Notes under the pieces: generated by a model
The model's database searches: none
Seen by the model: the letters and a program-made list of their open reading frames with translations, nothing else
Told to the model about the DNA's origin: nothing
From: Onchidella celtica
Taxonomy: Eukaryota; Mollusca; Gastropoda; Systellommatophora; Onchidiidae
DNA length: 64,000 bases
Direction: 5' to 3'
NCBI GenBank assembly: GCA_963931925.1
Contig: OZ007569.1
Location: 71,799,618 to 71,863,617, forward strand
Shown: one piece after another, positions 12,151 through 24,304 of the stretch
Layout: every line of letters starts with the position of its first letter
How positions within the stretch are numbered: position 1 is the stretch's first letter
Program-made: the position numbers and the translations under genes

Positions 12151-13292
12151 GAGCGGAAACTGCAGACACTTAAATCTTTAGAAGGCGCAGGGCGTTTAGT
12201 TTACGGTGTTGGTAACCATGACGACTGCCCCACACAACCGCCGTCCTATTGTGTGGTTGAAGAAGCGGATTCTGCGCCATTTCCCGTAACTCAGATATCG
12301 GCGCTTAAAAAGAAAAGAGTATTTATAACCCGGTGGCATTACCCAGCTGGGCCCCGCAATTGAAACAAAATAATCGATAAATTCGTTTTTTTTAGCCGCG
12401 CTCCTAATCGCTGGTGTGCCTGGGTCTCGGGGTAAAGTTCAACCAGAATTCTTCATATTTCGGTGTATTTTGTCAAATGGAGATTTTGTGACATTTAGAT
12501 ACTGTAACAATGCATGTTTAAGAATCGTTATCGAAAGTCACTTGTGATAGATTGAAACTGGCCTTTCGGTATTTGTTCAGTTGTAAAGACAAGTGGGCTA
12601 ACCCATGTTTTGCGAAGTTTCAGACTTGACCGCACACGTCAAAAGTAGGCGTTGTCCTGTCTTTGTTGTGAGAGATTTCCGTTCCAATCCATTGTTACAA
12701 GCTTGGGTATATCTGACCAGAAAATAAATGAGGTCTAGGCATATGACAAGTGACAAAAGTGTTCAAAAATCTTTAACCTCAGCTCTCTCAAAACTCCTTT
12801 GGGGTACGGGGGAGATATCCCACGTCTTTAAAATTGACTTTTTTCTAGGTCATAATTGTTTGTTCTTCCTGTATCTGTTGTGTGTTTGGGGGTGGTGGTG
12901 GGCGGTGCCTCTTTCTCTCTCACATCGCTGATCTCAAACGGAAATTATCCGTCACCCTGATTTCAGATTGATCCTGGGTAAGTCCTGTCTCCACTTCCGC
13001 AGATACTTAGAAACTGGTGGCAAGAAAATGAGGTGGTTGGGCATGTGCCATCGGAGCTGTTCAAAAAAGTGACAGAAAAAAGGAATGTGGGAGGCGGGTT
13101 TGGACAGAACGAAATGAACATCACAGAATAGAGACCGCAGTAGGACAATCAAAAGTGGTTAGTCATGTTGGCCGATAGACCAGTAAGGAGTTGTCACTGA
13201 GAAACCCCAAAAGTTTCTGGTTTTTGTAATTTGGACCGCGAGCCGTGCGGACAGACGTCATAGTTTCAGTGGGCATGGTGGACCCTACAACC

Positions 13293-13842
13293 CAGGGGTT
13301 CTCAACGGGGGAGATATCGCCCCCCCCCCAACGCGGGGGGGGGGGCAAATTAATATTTTCTTAACTAGTGATATAAGTTTTGCACAATATCTTGCCTGAC
13401 CATAAGTTCGGTTTCTTTATAGTATAAACCATATTATTTATATCCACTATTAGAAAATAACAACAACAACCCTGTCAAGTACATGCTGTTCAATTTTTTT
13501 TTTAACCGTTCAGTAAATGACTAATAGATCTAAATGATAGCAAAAAGACAAACAACTTCAGCACTGATCCAAACAGCTCCAAAGAGCATCGAAGGCACTT
13601 ACTCATTGACAAGCAGCAGACCTCTGCATAGAGACGAAGTCGCTCAAATATTTCTTCTCAGTATGGATGGTGAGAAGGCCAGGAACCTCTTTTAATGAAG
13701 TCCATGAAGCTTTGATATCACCCCATCATTGATGGGTGCTCCATCTGTTGCAAGTGAAATTTTGTTGATCACCGGTCATGGCCTTCTCTCTAGATTAATC
13801 CTTCATCTACTGTGATTGCCTGAGAAAGGTTGAGAACTACTG
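13293..13842 (-). mobile_element. Non-autonomous hAT-family DNA transposon relic
   Basis: The left end reads CAGGGGTTCTCAAC. The right end, reverse-complemented, reads CAGTAGTTCTCAAC. The flanks are CTACAACC (13285-13292) and CTATAACC (13843-13850), an 8-bp target duplication with one mismatch, as expected for hAT. Inside, on the minus strand near 13715-13775, a short decayed piece reads ISLATDGAP, the hAT transposase segment around a catalytic aspartate, followed by stops. At 550 bp it is far too short to be autonomous. Confidence 0.85.
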
Positions 13843-14074
13843 CTATAACCCGTCATCCATCACACGTTCTGGTGTGTCAACGAGTTTCTCATTTTACAGG
13901 ACAACCCTTCGAAGTTTTGGTGACAGCGAGATTTTCAGCAGACAAGCATGGCATGTGGCAAATGCGTTTGTGCTTTTAAAACTATTAAAAGATATCGATC
14001 TGTCACATTGTGAGAATACAGCTCTCCTCATGAGCAACGGTAAGTTACTGCAGCCGTAGCTCAAAATGGCCAAC

Positions 14075-14760
14075 ATCATCGGTGCGCCAGCACTGTGAGA
14101 TAAATCGTACAATTTCACTGGACATTGTCACACGACTAGACAAAGTCAGAAACGAAGTCATCAGAGACAACGCGGTAACGTTTTGATGTCTAGAACATGG
14201 TAGAAAAACAAAGGCTGAAGTGGTTAGGCCATCTCTTGAGGCTTTCGAGCTCACAGCCAGCCAGCACACAGTGCTTGTATCATGAAATGACATGGTTCCA
14301 GAGGAAAGTGGCGTCCCACGAAAAGATGGATAGAAGGTGTTAAAGAAACAACTGAAAGAATCAATCTAACCATGGCAGAGGCTACCCATCAGGTCCCTGT
14401 CCGAAAGATGCATCTCCCCTCAACTCTTAATGACACAAGACGATAAAAAAAGACAAAAAAAAAAAAAAAAGAATTGTCTGCCATTAGATCATTATCTCCC
14501 CCGTGCTCCTCGTTTTCACACCAGCAAAAGTTCTGACCACACACAAAAAAGTTCCCCAGGCGCCTCCACTTGTGGCTGGAGAGTTCACAGAAAAGAAGGC
14601 GATGAGGTCTCCAGGGTATTTTGGGTCTGGATGGTATGGAAAACCAATTGGGTCAGTTGTAGAGATACCGATACTGAACTCTCACCTCTCAGATTAACCG
14701 GGGTTTGAGCTTGAGTTAAGAGAAAGTACAGCCGATCCAATAATGGAAACATTGTTCTGG
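14075..14760 (+). mobile_element. LINE 3' fragment (C-terminal RT tail plus 3' UTR), frameshifted
   Basis: Plus-strand pieces read LDKVRNEVIRDN, then KQRLKWLGHLLRL, then in another frame WIEGVKETTERINLTMAEA ending at a TAA at 14443-14445. This is the C-terminal tail of a non-LTR retrotransposon. A minus-strand relative lies at 24305-24838 with the same 3' UTR (for example the segment around GGTATGGAAAACCAATTGGG). Frameshifts and the missing 5' part make it a dead, 5'-truncated insertion. The clade was not assigned. Confidence 0.8.
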
Positions 14761-16347
14761 GAAAATGCAAGACAATAGACAGAATAACAGGCTGATGGGA
14801 CAGGAGGAGACACGACCAGAGGCGCGGGATTGGGCGGTGGTAGGAAAAATATTTGACAGGGACAAAATTGCATGAAGATGTTAGTTCTGTAGTTCTGTAC
14901 TTTTGTAGTTCTGTAGTTCTGTAGCAAGTGTGTGTGTCCACCTGGACTACAGCATAAACTGTATTGATGTGCTTAAAGATCAGCGATTGTACTGTCTTCT
15001 ATTATAGGCCATGGCGCATATCCGCCATCTTTGAGGTAAGAACCGACGCATCACCATGGCGATTGTGTCATTGATTTTCATTTGTTAGCTGATTTACACT
15101 GCGAGCACGTCAGGCGTCGCGAACGAATCGGCGGCGAGCTAAAAGTAGTTCACCACAGTAAACAATGACACGTGTGTACATGCACATGGGAGACGTTCGG
15201 TCAATTCTTTCACTTCTTCTCCCTTGTTTACACGGATGGTAGGGAATCGGACCAGTTTGGATCCACCCTTTCCACCCCTGTCATAACAATCAACTACAAT
15301 GCAACCAGCAGCAATTTAACCGCTTAGACATAATTATCTCGAAGTTACATTCGTCAGCTGATCCACCGGCCATCTTGGGTGTCGGAAGAACAAAACAAAA
15401 ACACTCTGTGACGTCATTCGCAATGGGCCTATACAGGTACATTAACCCCGGTTTGTTATTGTTATAGCGAGGCAGCCCCCCTCTTCCCCCCCCCCCCCCC
15501 TCAAGGCACACACCCCAACTGCCTCACTTTATTTTATTCTGTTGTCTTCAAACATCTGTGAAATTCGACAGAAGATCGAGCATGATGGAGGGCAGATTAA
15601 GTGTCAGGCTTTACTAGATCATAAATCACAAGTGGACGTTTTGATGAAGGAAAACTTATAAGTTGTACCGGAGAATTTGGGAAGCTTGTACGGAAATTAT
15701 TGACGGGGGGACAGACGCTATGCCTTGAAACATGGCATTTCACCTCTTTCGTTTGGGAAACTATGAATACTAAATGTGAATCGGAATGTAAGAAACAGTT
15801 GTTTTGTGTAGACCAGCGGTCAATCCTTGTTAGTGCTAGCTCAGGTGTGTCAAGTTCATCTGTGGTCTCTGCAGTCTTTTACCTTTTTCTACCGTACAGG
15901 TAATTTGTCCCTGTTTGTTCTGGACTGTTTTCGGTGACAGCCGTAAGTGTAGCCAGCCAGAAATATGGGATCAATTCTCACGAAATCTTCCTTGGTGTAG
16001 TCTTTCTCATGTCTCGCCATGGGGGGGGGGGGGGGGGGATTGTCGACAAGTGATAGATTCAAAATGTGACATTGACTGGTGGAGTTAGCGTTGTTCTCTC
16101 TTGTGTGGCCGTTGAGGAGGGCTGGGGGTGGTCGACAGAGATAGATTCGAAATGCGACATTGACTGGTTGAGTGAACGAGTGAAGCCAAGGCTGGCTGAA
16201 GTTTGTCGTGTTGAGAAAGGACATATGAGCCAAAAACAAAAGAATTTGGAGCAGTCCCAAGAAAAAAAACAACAACAAAACAGCCAGTAAACGATTTGGC
16301 TTTATTCTTTGATCAAAATCAATTGATGAGCTAGTAGTCGTAGAAAA
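14761..16347. other. Non-coding stretch
   Basis: Short TAGTTCTG repeats occur at 14880-14925, a C-run near 15487-15500 and an 18-base G-run at 16021-16038. A local duplication with related AGATAGATTC/GTGATAGATTC segments followed by GACATTGACTGGT occurs at about 16040-16175. No exon is supported. Confidence 0.5.
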
Positions 16348-18267
16348 CTGTAAAGCCGTGTTTCCACGTGTACGGAAACAGAAGCGGCAACGGAAACGTC
16401 AGAAAATCCATCAAGTAGTCACAAGTAAACGTGTTTCCTTGTGTGCGGATACGGCGTTTCTAACATTCTTTCCATTTCACTACTTGAAGGGTTTTTGACG
16501 TTTCTAACATTCTTTCCATTTCACTACTTGAAGGGTTTTTGACGTTTCTAACATTCTTTCCGTTTCACTACTTGAACGGTTTTTGACGTTTCTAACATTC
16601 TTTCCATTTCACTACTTGAAGGGTTTTTGACGTTTCTAACATTCTTTCCATTTCACTACTTGAAGGGTTTTTGACGTTTCTAACATTCTTTCCATTTCAC
16701 AACTTGAAGGGTTTTTGACGTTTCTACCATTCTTTCCATTTCACTACTTGAAGGGTTTTTGACGTTTCTAACATTCTTTCCATTTCACTACTTGAAGGGT
16801 TTTTGACGTTTCTACCATTCTTTCCATTTCACTACTTGAAGGGTTTTTGACGTTTCTAACATTCTTTCCATTTCACTACTTGAAGGGTTTTTGACGTTTC
16901 TACCATTCTTTCCATTTCACTACTTGAAGGGTTTTTGACGTTTCTAACATTCTTTCCATTTCACTACTTGAAGGGTTTTTGACGTTTCTAACATTCTTTC
17001 CGTTTCACTACTTGAAGGGTTTTTGACGTTTCTAACATTCTTTCCATTTCACTACTTGAAGGGTTTTTGACGTTTCTAACATTCTTTCCATTTCACTACT
17101 TGAAGGGTTTTTGACGTTTCTAACATTCTTTCCATTTCACTACTTGAAGGGTTTTTGACGTTTCTACCATTCTTTCCATTTCACAACTTGAAGGGTTTTT
17201 GACGTTTCTACCATTCTTTCCATTTCACTACTTGAAGGGTTTTTGACGTTTCTAACATTCTTTCCATTTCACTACTTGAAGGGTTTTTGAAGTTTCTACC
17301 ATTCTTTCCATTTCACTACTTGAAGGGTTTTTGACGTTTCTAACATTCTTTCCATTTCACTACTTGAAGGGTTTTTGACGTTTCTAACATTCTTTCCATT
17401 TCACTACTTGAAGGGTTTTTGACGTTTCTAACATTCTTTCCATTTCACTACTTGAAGGGTTTTTGACGTTTCTAACATTCTTTCCGTTTCACTACTTGAA
17501 GGGTTTTTGACGTTTCTAACATTCTTTCCATTTCACTACTTGAAGGGTTTTTGACGTTTCTAACATTCTTTCCATTTCACTACTTGAAGGGTTTTTGACG
17601 TTTCTAACATTCTTTCCATTTCACTACTTGAAGGGTTTTTGACGTTTCTAACATTCTTTCCATTTCACTACTTGAAGGGTTTTTGACGTTTCTAACATTC
17701 TTTCCGTTTCACTACTTGAAGGGTTTTTGACGTTTCTAACATTCTTTCCATTTCACTACTTGAAGGGTTTTTGACGTTTCTAACATTCTTTCCATTTCAC
17801 TACTTGAAGGGTTTTTGACGTTTCTAACATTCTTTCCATTTCACTACTTGAAGGGTTTTTGACGTTTCTACCATTCTTTCCATTTCACAACTTGAAGGGT
17901 TTTTGACGTTTCTACCATTCTTTCCGTTTCACTACTTGAAGGGTTTTTGACGTTTCTAACATTCTTTCCATTTCACTACTTGAAGGGTTTTTGACGTTTC
18001 TAACATTCTTTCCATTTCACTACTTGAAGGGTTTTTGACGTTTCTACCATTCTTTCCATTTCACAACTTGAAGGGTTTTTGACGTTTCTACCATTCTTTC
18101 CATTTCACTACTTGAAGGGTTTTTGACGTTTCTAACATTCTTTCCATTTCACTACTTGAAGGGTTTTTGACGTTTCTACCATTCTTTCCATTTCACTACT
18201 TGAAGGGTTTTTAACGTTTCTGTTGCCGTTTCCGTTTCTGTATACACGAAAACACGGCTTTACACAG
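16348..18267. mobile_element. Inverted-repeat DNA transposon filled by a 44-bp minisatellite
   Basis: The left end (16348-16419) and right end (18195-18267) are near-complementary for about 70 bases. Both carry TAAAGCCGTGTTT at the tip and a GGCAACGGAAACG/CGTTTCTGTTGCCG segment further in. Flanks GTAGAAAA and ATAGAAAG agree at 6 of 8 bases, a possible 8-bp target duplication. The interior is almost entirely one tandem array. No transposase is present, so the element is non-autonomous; the superfamily is not assigned. Confidence 0.75.
16453..18217 (+). repeat. 44-bp minisatellite array, about 40 copies
   Basis: The unit begins GACGTTTCTAACATTCTTTC and has a 44-base period across about 1.76 kb. 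Copies are nearly identical. Recurrent variants are TAAC/TACC, CCATTT/CCGTTT and CACTAC/CACAAC, which recur at scattered positions and suggest unequal exchange or gene conversion. The array sits exactly between the inverted repeats of the enclosing element. Confidence 0.97.
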
Positions 18268-19998
18268 ATAGAAAGGTAAAGCAGATTTTTCATTCCATAC
18301 AGCGATGATAAATTGTGAATGGAGACCTAGATTGGGGTATATGATTTTTTTTTTCCGCATAGTGGCAGAACACTGGAACTGAAGAAAGGATTAACTCTCT
18401 CTATATGAGACTGTAACACAGTTTATTATTATTATTATTATTTTATGTAGTTTTAAAGTCCACTGCTATATGTAACAACCGTCAGGATGCGGTGATGTAT
18501 AGATGGATATGATCCAATGCCTGTGATTGGGTCATGATAAATGATTTGTGACGGTAGTGATCTGCTGGAAATTTAGAGTTCCCAAACCAGGACAGGTTTC
18601 ACCTCCGGACCAACTGCACTGAGACCTATTTGTCCAGGTCATCGAGTTTGTCACGTGCTGCATAGAGATGTCGTAATGAATAGTGTTCGTGTGTGTTAGG
18701 GGAGAGGGTGGGGTGTGGGCAGAGTGGACGGTTGTGAGAGGCGAGCTTTGTGTGTCACACGTGATAAGGCCAGGGACAGTGTTGTCTGTCAAGTTTATGA
18801 TGAGCTGTCAGATGGGTTTTTTCGTGTGACATCCTGAGCTGTGATGCTGTGACTGGTGCACGGATGTTTCTCAGCAGAGGGGATCATAGCATTTAGAGCT
18901 GGCTTACCTGGGTCTTTCAAAGAGATTCCTGCAACTAGAACATGCTACATTCTCATTCTCTCTCCCCCTCTCTCGCACGCGCGCATTTGTGTATGTGGGA
19001 GGGGGCGAAACCATGTCTTAACATGTGCAAGTTGCTGATGAGAACAGAGACCTCTCTGACAGTGTGGCCATGTTAACTTTATATCACTTGATGTATTCAA
19101 TGAGACCTACACTGCATCAAGGACATCGACATTAGACGTGGGAACCTTGGCTTTGTTGCGGTGTTGTCTCCCCCCCCCCCCTCTTTTTTGTTTTATTTCC
19201 AGAGACATTGTTACTTAACTTTCATTCAATCGTCTATGTGTTGTGCTGTTACGGTGTCACTATCGTATAAGATATATATATGTTTATTGGACATGATCAG
19301 CAAACTACACGCTTTTGTCGTTCAGATTTCATGCGTTATCTGTAATGGATACCCGATAATGCTGACGTGCAATAAAAGCTAAACTTCAGTTAGAACATTT
19401 AAGATCAGACTGACTCCTACTGAACTGACCAGAGCTGACAGATGACCAGCTGTGTTGGCGCAGAGAACCTCCCGGGGTGATATAACTTTAAGTTTGCTCC
19501 AAAGTGCTGTAACTGCCAAGGACTACATATCCACTATAACTAAGGATCTTCAATAGGTTAAACTCAAATTCAGGTGGGGTGGCCACCTGGTCGGCGGAGA
19601 CCAAAATTGGACACTTGACCAGCCCGGGAGGTATGTGGGTTTAACCCTGTGAAAGGCAAGTCAGGGCTGTTATTAGTGGCGTGAATAGCTCGGGTTTCTT
19701 GGGAAGGATTACCGAGGAGGTGTGAGATGTTTCTGCCCCAAAATTTTATTGACTTGATCTACTATGGTGGCTGAATTAAAAGCAGGCTGCTCGAGGGCCC
19801 TTTGGAGAAAGACCGTATCTTACTGTAATGGAGCTGGAGGGTGAACATGTAATCAGCTAAAACTTCGCAACTGCGCGAAGAAAAATTCTGAAACTTGGGG
19901 TACTGTCTTACTAATTGATAATGAATTACGTGGACACAGTTATTTCGGACAACAATCTTAACAAAACAACATAATCGGAAATTTCGTCCTTGACCTCT
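18268..19998. other. Non-coding stretch
   Basis: A TTA microsatellite occurs at about 18423-18443 and a C-run at 19171-19182. No conserved coding segment or transposon ends were recognised. Confidence 0.5.
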
Positions 19999-20436
19999 CT
20001 TTACACAATGTAGCGAGACTTGTTTTGAAGAAAAAGAAAAGAGATTCAGCACTGCCACTTCTGCAGAGTTTGCACTGGCTGCCAGTTGAGAAAAGAATAA
20101 TGTACAAATTGTCATCCATTTGTCACAAATGTGTCAATAATACTGCTCCATCGTACCTAGTTGATTTAACTGATTACTATGTTCCCTCTCGTCAACTAAG
20201 ATCATCATCTGACACTACAAAATTGAAAGTACCTAAAATGAATCTGTCCACTGTAGGAGAAAAGTCCTTTTCATTTCTTGGCCCTACCATCTGGAACACT
20301 CTTCCAAAGACAACCAGGGAAATGAATGACATTGGTTCTTTCAAACGCCATCTGAAGACCCATTTCTTTCAGACAAACTAGGCTAGGTGTTTTTCGGCAG
20401 CAACAATAGTAAATATTTTTGAATTTCTTTTGTGTA

Positions 20437-20472
<36 letters not shown>

Positions 20473-20545
20473 TTTGTTAAAGCGCCCAGAGCTTGTCATC
20501 GACGGGGTTGGGCGCTATATAAATGCAATATATTATTATTATTAA
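19999..20545 (+). mobile_element. LINE 3' end, 5'-truncated (CR1/L2-like C-terminus)
   Basis: A frame from about 19999 to the stop at 20379-20381 reads NVARLVLKKKKRDS, LLQSLHWLPVEKR, NNTAPSYLVDL, FLGPTIWNTLP and SFKRHLKTHFF. This is the characteristic C-terminus after the RT of CR1/L2-type non-LTR retrotransposons. The 3' UTR carries a (GT)n tract, then GGGCGCTATATAAATGCAAT, and ends in ATT repeats, a tail often seen in such elements. The RT core and endonuclease are absent, as expected from truncated target-primed insertion. Confidence 0.88.
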
Positions 20546-22878
20546 TGTTGGTCGAAAATCAGCGTTATCACAACTTTGTATTTCTGCGTAAGTTCTGTGA
20601 TTGCATCGAATCCAAATGCTGCTTTTAATGTAGTCTAGATCTAGATATACGGTGGGGCTTAGTGCAACCAATCTGCAAGATTCGTCTTGCGCGGGTCGGC
20701 TAGTACATCTAAAGACATGATTGTACAGTAGCGACAAAGACATTTGGCGCTGTGCTCTGCTTTGTCTTTGTTCAGTTTCCATATTGTGATGACCGGAGAA
20801 ACTATCCTGTCGTTTCAAAAAAAAAAAAATGTATAACACAGATACAGCGTATTTTTATTCTATATGATATATCGTATTGTAAAGGAAGTAAGGCTTTTTA
20901 ACCGCCGAGCCTTAAATTCTACGAAATAACAGCATAGAAAGACATAGAGGTGTACGTGGGCACCATATTTAAAAGGTCTTGAAGCTCGCTATGTTTCGAT
21001 GACTTGAACCACAATTGAGTTTAACTGATAAAGTGTTCCAATATTTTGAGCGGAAAAAAAAAAGCACGACAGGAAAATTCCTTATCCACCTCCGACTGAG
21101 GTCTTCATTCGCCGTCTGCCTGTGTATATTTGTGTTCCCCCGTCCACTGAATTCTACAGAATTGACATGAAACATGAACAGACCAAAGGTTGGAAAATAA
21201 CAAAGGATGACAATTTTGCGGAATTTTCGTGTTTTCCGGAAATTTTTGACTATTTGAGATTTGCGGGCGACTGAAGTTTATTATTTTTGTCTTGTCACAT
21301 GTGTGGTTAGCTGGCGAGCTTGGTATATTGAAATTCAATTCGCAAATTTGATCTTCTCCAATGGCGAGATTGAGCCAGATTTGTTTTGGAGATCCAGCCG
21401 GTATTGTTTTTGTATCGATCTGTTCCATGCTCGTGGTGGGCGTTCCATTAGGTTTTCTCTTGCCCAATTATCGCCCTTTGGATGATCTGATACCGGGAGC
21501 TGGTGACAAGGGGAAGTAAGCGGATATGACACTGGCTGGAGGCGGTTTCCTTGTCGTGAATGTTCCAGAATGGTGTCCTTGGTCGGTGGCGCGCTCCGGC
21601 GTATGGGAGGGGGGGGGGCGTGGAATAATTTAACCTCAAAACCCATTTGCAGTTATAGTATCGTCATGTGCATCCTGTCAGTGGCCGGCTTGAAATGTTT
21701 TCTTTGCATGCCCAGAAATACTGTTAGACCTGTTTTAAGCTCCGAAAATGCCAAGTTCAACTTAAGATTCTCCCCCTCCCCCCGCGAGAACGGATCGATG
21801 ATTGGACTAGATATTTGATTGACTCTGCATTTGCCCGTCTGTCCATTCAATAATGGATGATATGCCGCGACACTCACGAAACCTCTTTCAGACCTTGAGA
21901 TGTGGACTGTAGACTTACATAGGAAACCAGGTTCTACTGTTGACTCACAGCGATCACATTTCAGACAGGGCGCTGACTTGGGATGGGAAAATATTCAAGT
22001 TGACGGTTTATTTTAAGAAATGTTCCCCTTCTGTGCCTTTTCTCACTCTCCGTTTCTCTATCTCTCTCCCTGCCTGTCTGTCTGTCCCTCTCTCTCTCTC
22101 TTTCTGTGTCTCTGTCTCTCCCCCGCCCTTTCCCTCTCTCGCTCTGCCTGTATGTCTCCCTCCCCTGCTCCCCTTTCTCTCTCTCTGTCTGTCTCACCCA
22201 CTCGCTCTCTCTTTCTTTCTTTCCCCCCTTTCTTTCTCTCTCTCTGTCTTTTCTTTCTCTCTCTCCCCTCTCTCCCTCTCCTCTCTTTCTGTCCCCCCCC
22301 CCCCTCTCCCTTCATTGCCATGCACGACCAAAATTGTCACTTCTGTAGAGCTGGGGAACACTACAGCACAGCCAGAAAACTGGTATCAGAAAAGCACAGA
22401 AAGTCTCTATAATCTCCGGCAGAGTTTGCCGCAAAGTTACAAAATGTTTTTTTAATAAAAGTCTAGAATGGCCTTCTACCAGGGGATAGATGTTTACAAG
22501 TTTTCGCTTAATTCGTCAGTTTTCCGTGAGAAACTGAACACTTGACACCGATGTTTGAACCAAGCTGATGTTTGACTTTGTCACAGAAATCAGTGGATGT
22601 GTTTCTCGTGACGTGTATGATGTAACAGTGCGTGCTGATCCCGCCAGTTTGCGTGCTGATGACCTTGGGCGCATGTCACCTGTCAGACATCAGTACAGCT
22701 ACAGGTTTGCACTGGTGGACACGCAGGCCATTGTGGGTAAATAGTGGACAGTGCAACATTGCAACACTGGACAGGTGTGTGACCCTTGGACTTCCTGGTT
22801 CATTCAGGACCTTAGCTGGTCAGCCTGTCCAGTAGTACAGCCGTGCCAGTCAGCCCATTGGGTCGGGGGTCAAACATT
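20546..22878. other. Non-coding stretch with a long CT-rich tract
   Basis: Positions 22030-22310 form a CT/CTGT low-complexity block that opens artificial frames on both strands. Nothing else here resembles a gene or a complete mobile element. Confidence 0.6.
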
Positions 22879-23032
22879 CCAACGCTCGATGTAGGCACCA
22901 GACTGGCGGCTCGCCGCCTAATTAGGCATCACACAATACACTAGACACTGCCCCTACAGCAGCCTGTATTTATGTGATGCATATTAATAATTAGGCGGCG
23001 AGCCACCAGCCTGGCGCCTGCACCAGCGTTGG
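22879..23032. mobile_element. Fold-back MITE (154 bp)
   Basis: The left half (CCAACGCTCGATGTAGGCAC, then GGCGGCTCGCCGCC and TAATTAGGC) is matched in inverse order by the right half (TAATTAGGCGGCGAGCC, then GGCGCCTGCACCAGCGTTGG). The arms are about 60 bases with several mismatches. No convincing target duplication is visible, and no coding capacity exists. Confidence 0.75.
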
Positions 23033-24304
23033 CCCGTTTCATCCCTTAAAGTCACCTCTGGCTGCCTGTAGTCACAAATTTCTTCAAACATTTGAAATGA
23101 GGAGCAGCAGGAGACGAATTTTCTCAGTTTGAATTCAAAATTGATAAGTTAATCAGCAATCAGCTTATGTAAATGTAAGAACCTAGTTAGTCGCCCATCC
23201 AATTTGACAACGCTAAAATTAATAATGACAGTAATAATAAGTAGATTTATATAGCGTATGGCATGGAGAAAAATGAAATAATAATCCACCCTTCTATGCA
23301 TTCATGTATAAAAAACACAACTACACACGCTCACGATTGGATGCACACACGTACACACACACATACACAACCCCAGACGTCACTTCTGTACACATACACA
23401 TACACACACCCACACACAACTCAGCCCATCTACTAGACACGGGAATTGGTGGACAGCTTGGTCTTGAAGTGGGCATGCGTCACCGTTGTTCAGGTGACAT
23501 CATGTTTCTGATACCATCTCGGCAAAATCAACCAGACAAATCTTCACCATTCTGCTAAGTCTCACTTGCTTTTGTGTAATCTGACTTGTAGTTTTCACGT
23601 TCGGCCCGACGCGGTAGGTCTGCGGCAAGCAGTTGGAAATAACACATAATCTGTTTTAAGTCTAAGATTGAAATTGGAGAGCCTAGCTCTGTATTATGCC
23701 CAAATCGCCTAAAGACGGGGGGGGGGGGGGGGGGGGGTCGAGTTTAATCTTCAGACACTGAGCAATTGGAAAAGTGTTTGTCCTTTTGTGAAAAGAAGGC
23801 AGTTGTCTATCGGCCAATCAGCTAACAGGGCGAAACTTCCGAGGCGAAGATTTAGATAATCGTCGGGCTTGTATGTGTGTGTGTGTGTGTGTGCATGCGA
23901 AAAAGCTGTATGTAAATCACAGCTTGTCAAACTAATACCATTGGTCATCATTGTCCTGGCTTGGCAGGCAGAATGGGTGGGAGACTGAAGTTACCACTTT
24001 TACTTTGGGCGACTCTTTTCTGTGTAATCTGTTGTTGTAGATCAGTGTCCCACGGCTTACACAGTCAACTCTTCACATACCTCAGTTTTTACAAGAGTTC
24101 TAAGTCCACATTTCGAAGAAACGAAAATATAAAAATGAAAAAAAAAAAAATTGCACCCTCAGATTTAAATACGATTTGGTCCATAACCAGTTTGTGCATG
24201 CCTCAGTGAGTATGTTCAGAATGTCATGAAAGGAATATGTAACAGTCAGTTGATATCTTGTATTTGTTTTGTTTTTGTTTGTTTGTTTTTTGTTTGTCTA
24301 TCCT
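23033..24304. other. Non-coding stretch
   Basis: CA-rich tracts occur at 23345-23420, a 21-base G-run at 23717-23737 and a GT tract at 23873-23893. At 23219-23262 an AAT run followed by TTATATAGCG resembles a reversed LINE/SINE tail, too short to name. Confidence 0.5.

Noticed and set aside
11935..12363. 142-codon frame
   Set aside because: Depends on the CTGTCCG minisatellite; no conserved domain.
16453..18217. CRISPR-like array
   Set aside because: Units are contiguous 44-base tandem repeats with no unique spacers, in an animal genome and inside transposon ends.
21940..22455. 171-codon Ser/Leu/Pro-rich frame
   Set aside because: Product of the CT-rich tract, open in several frames on both strands.
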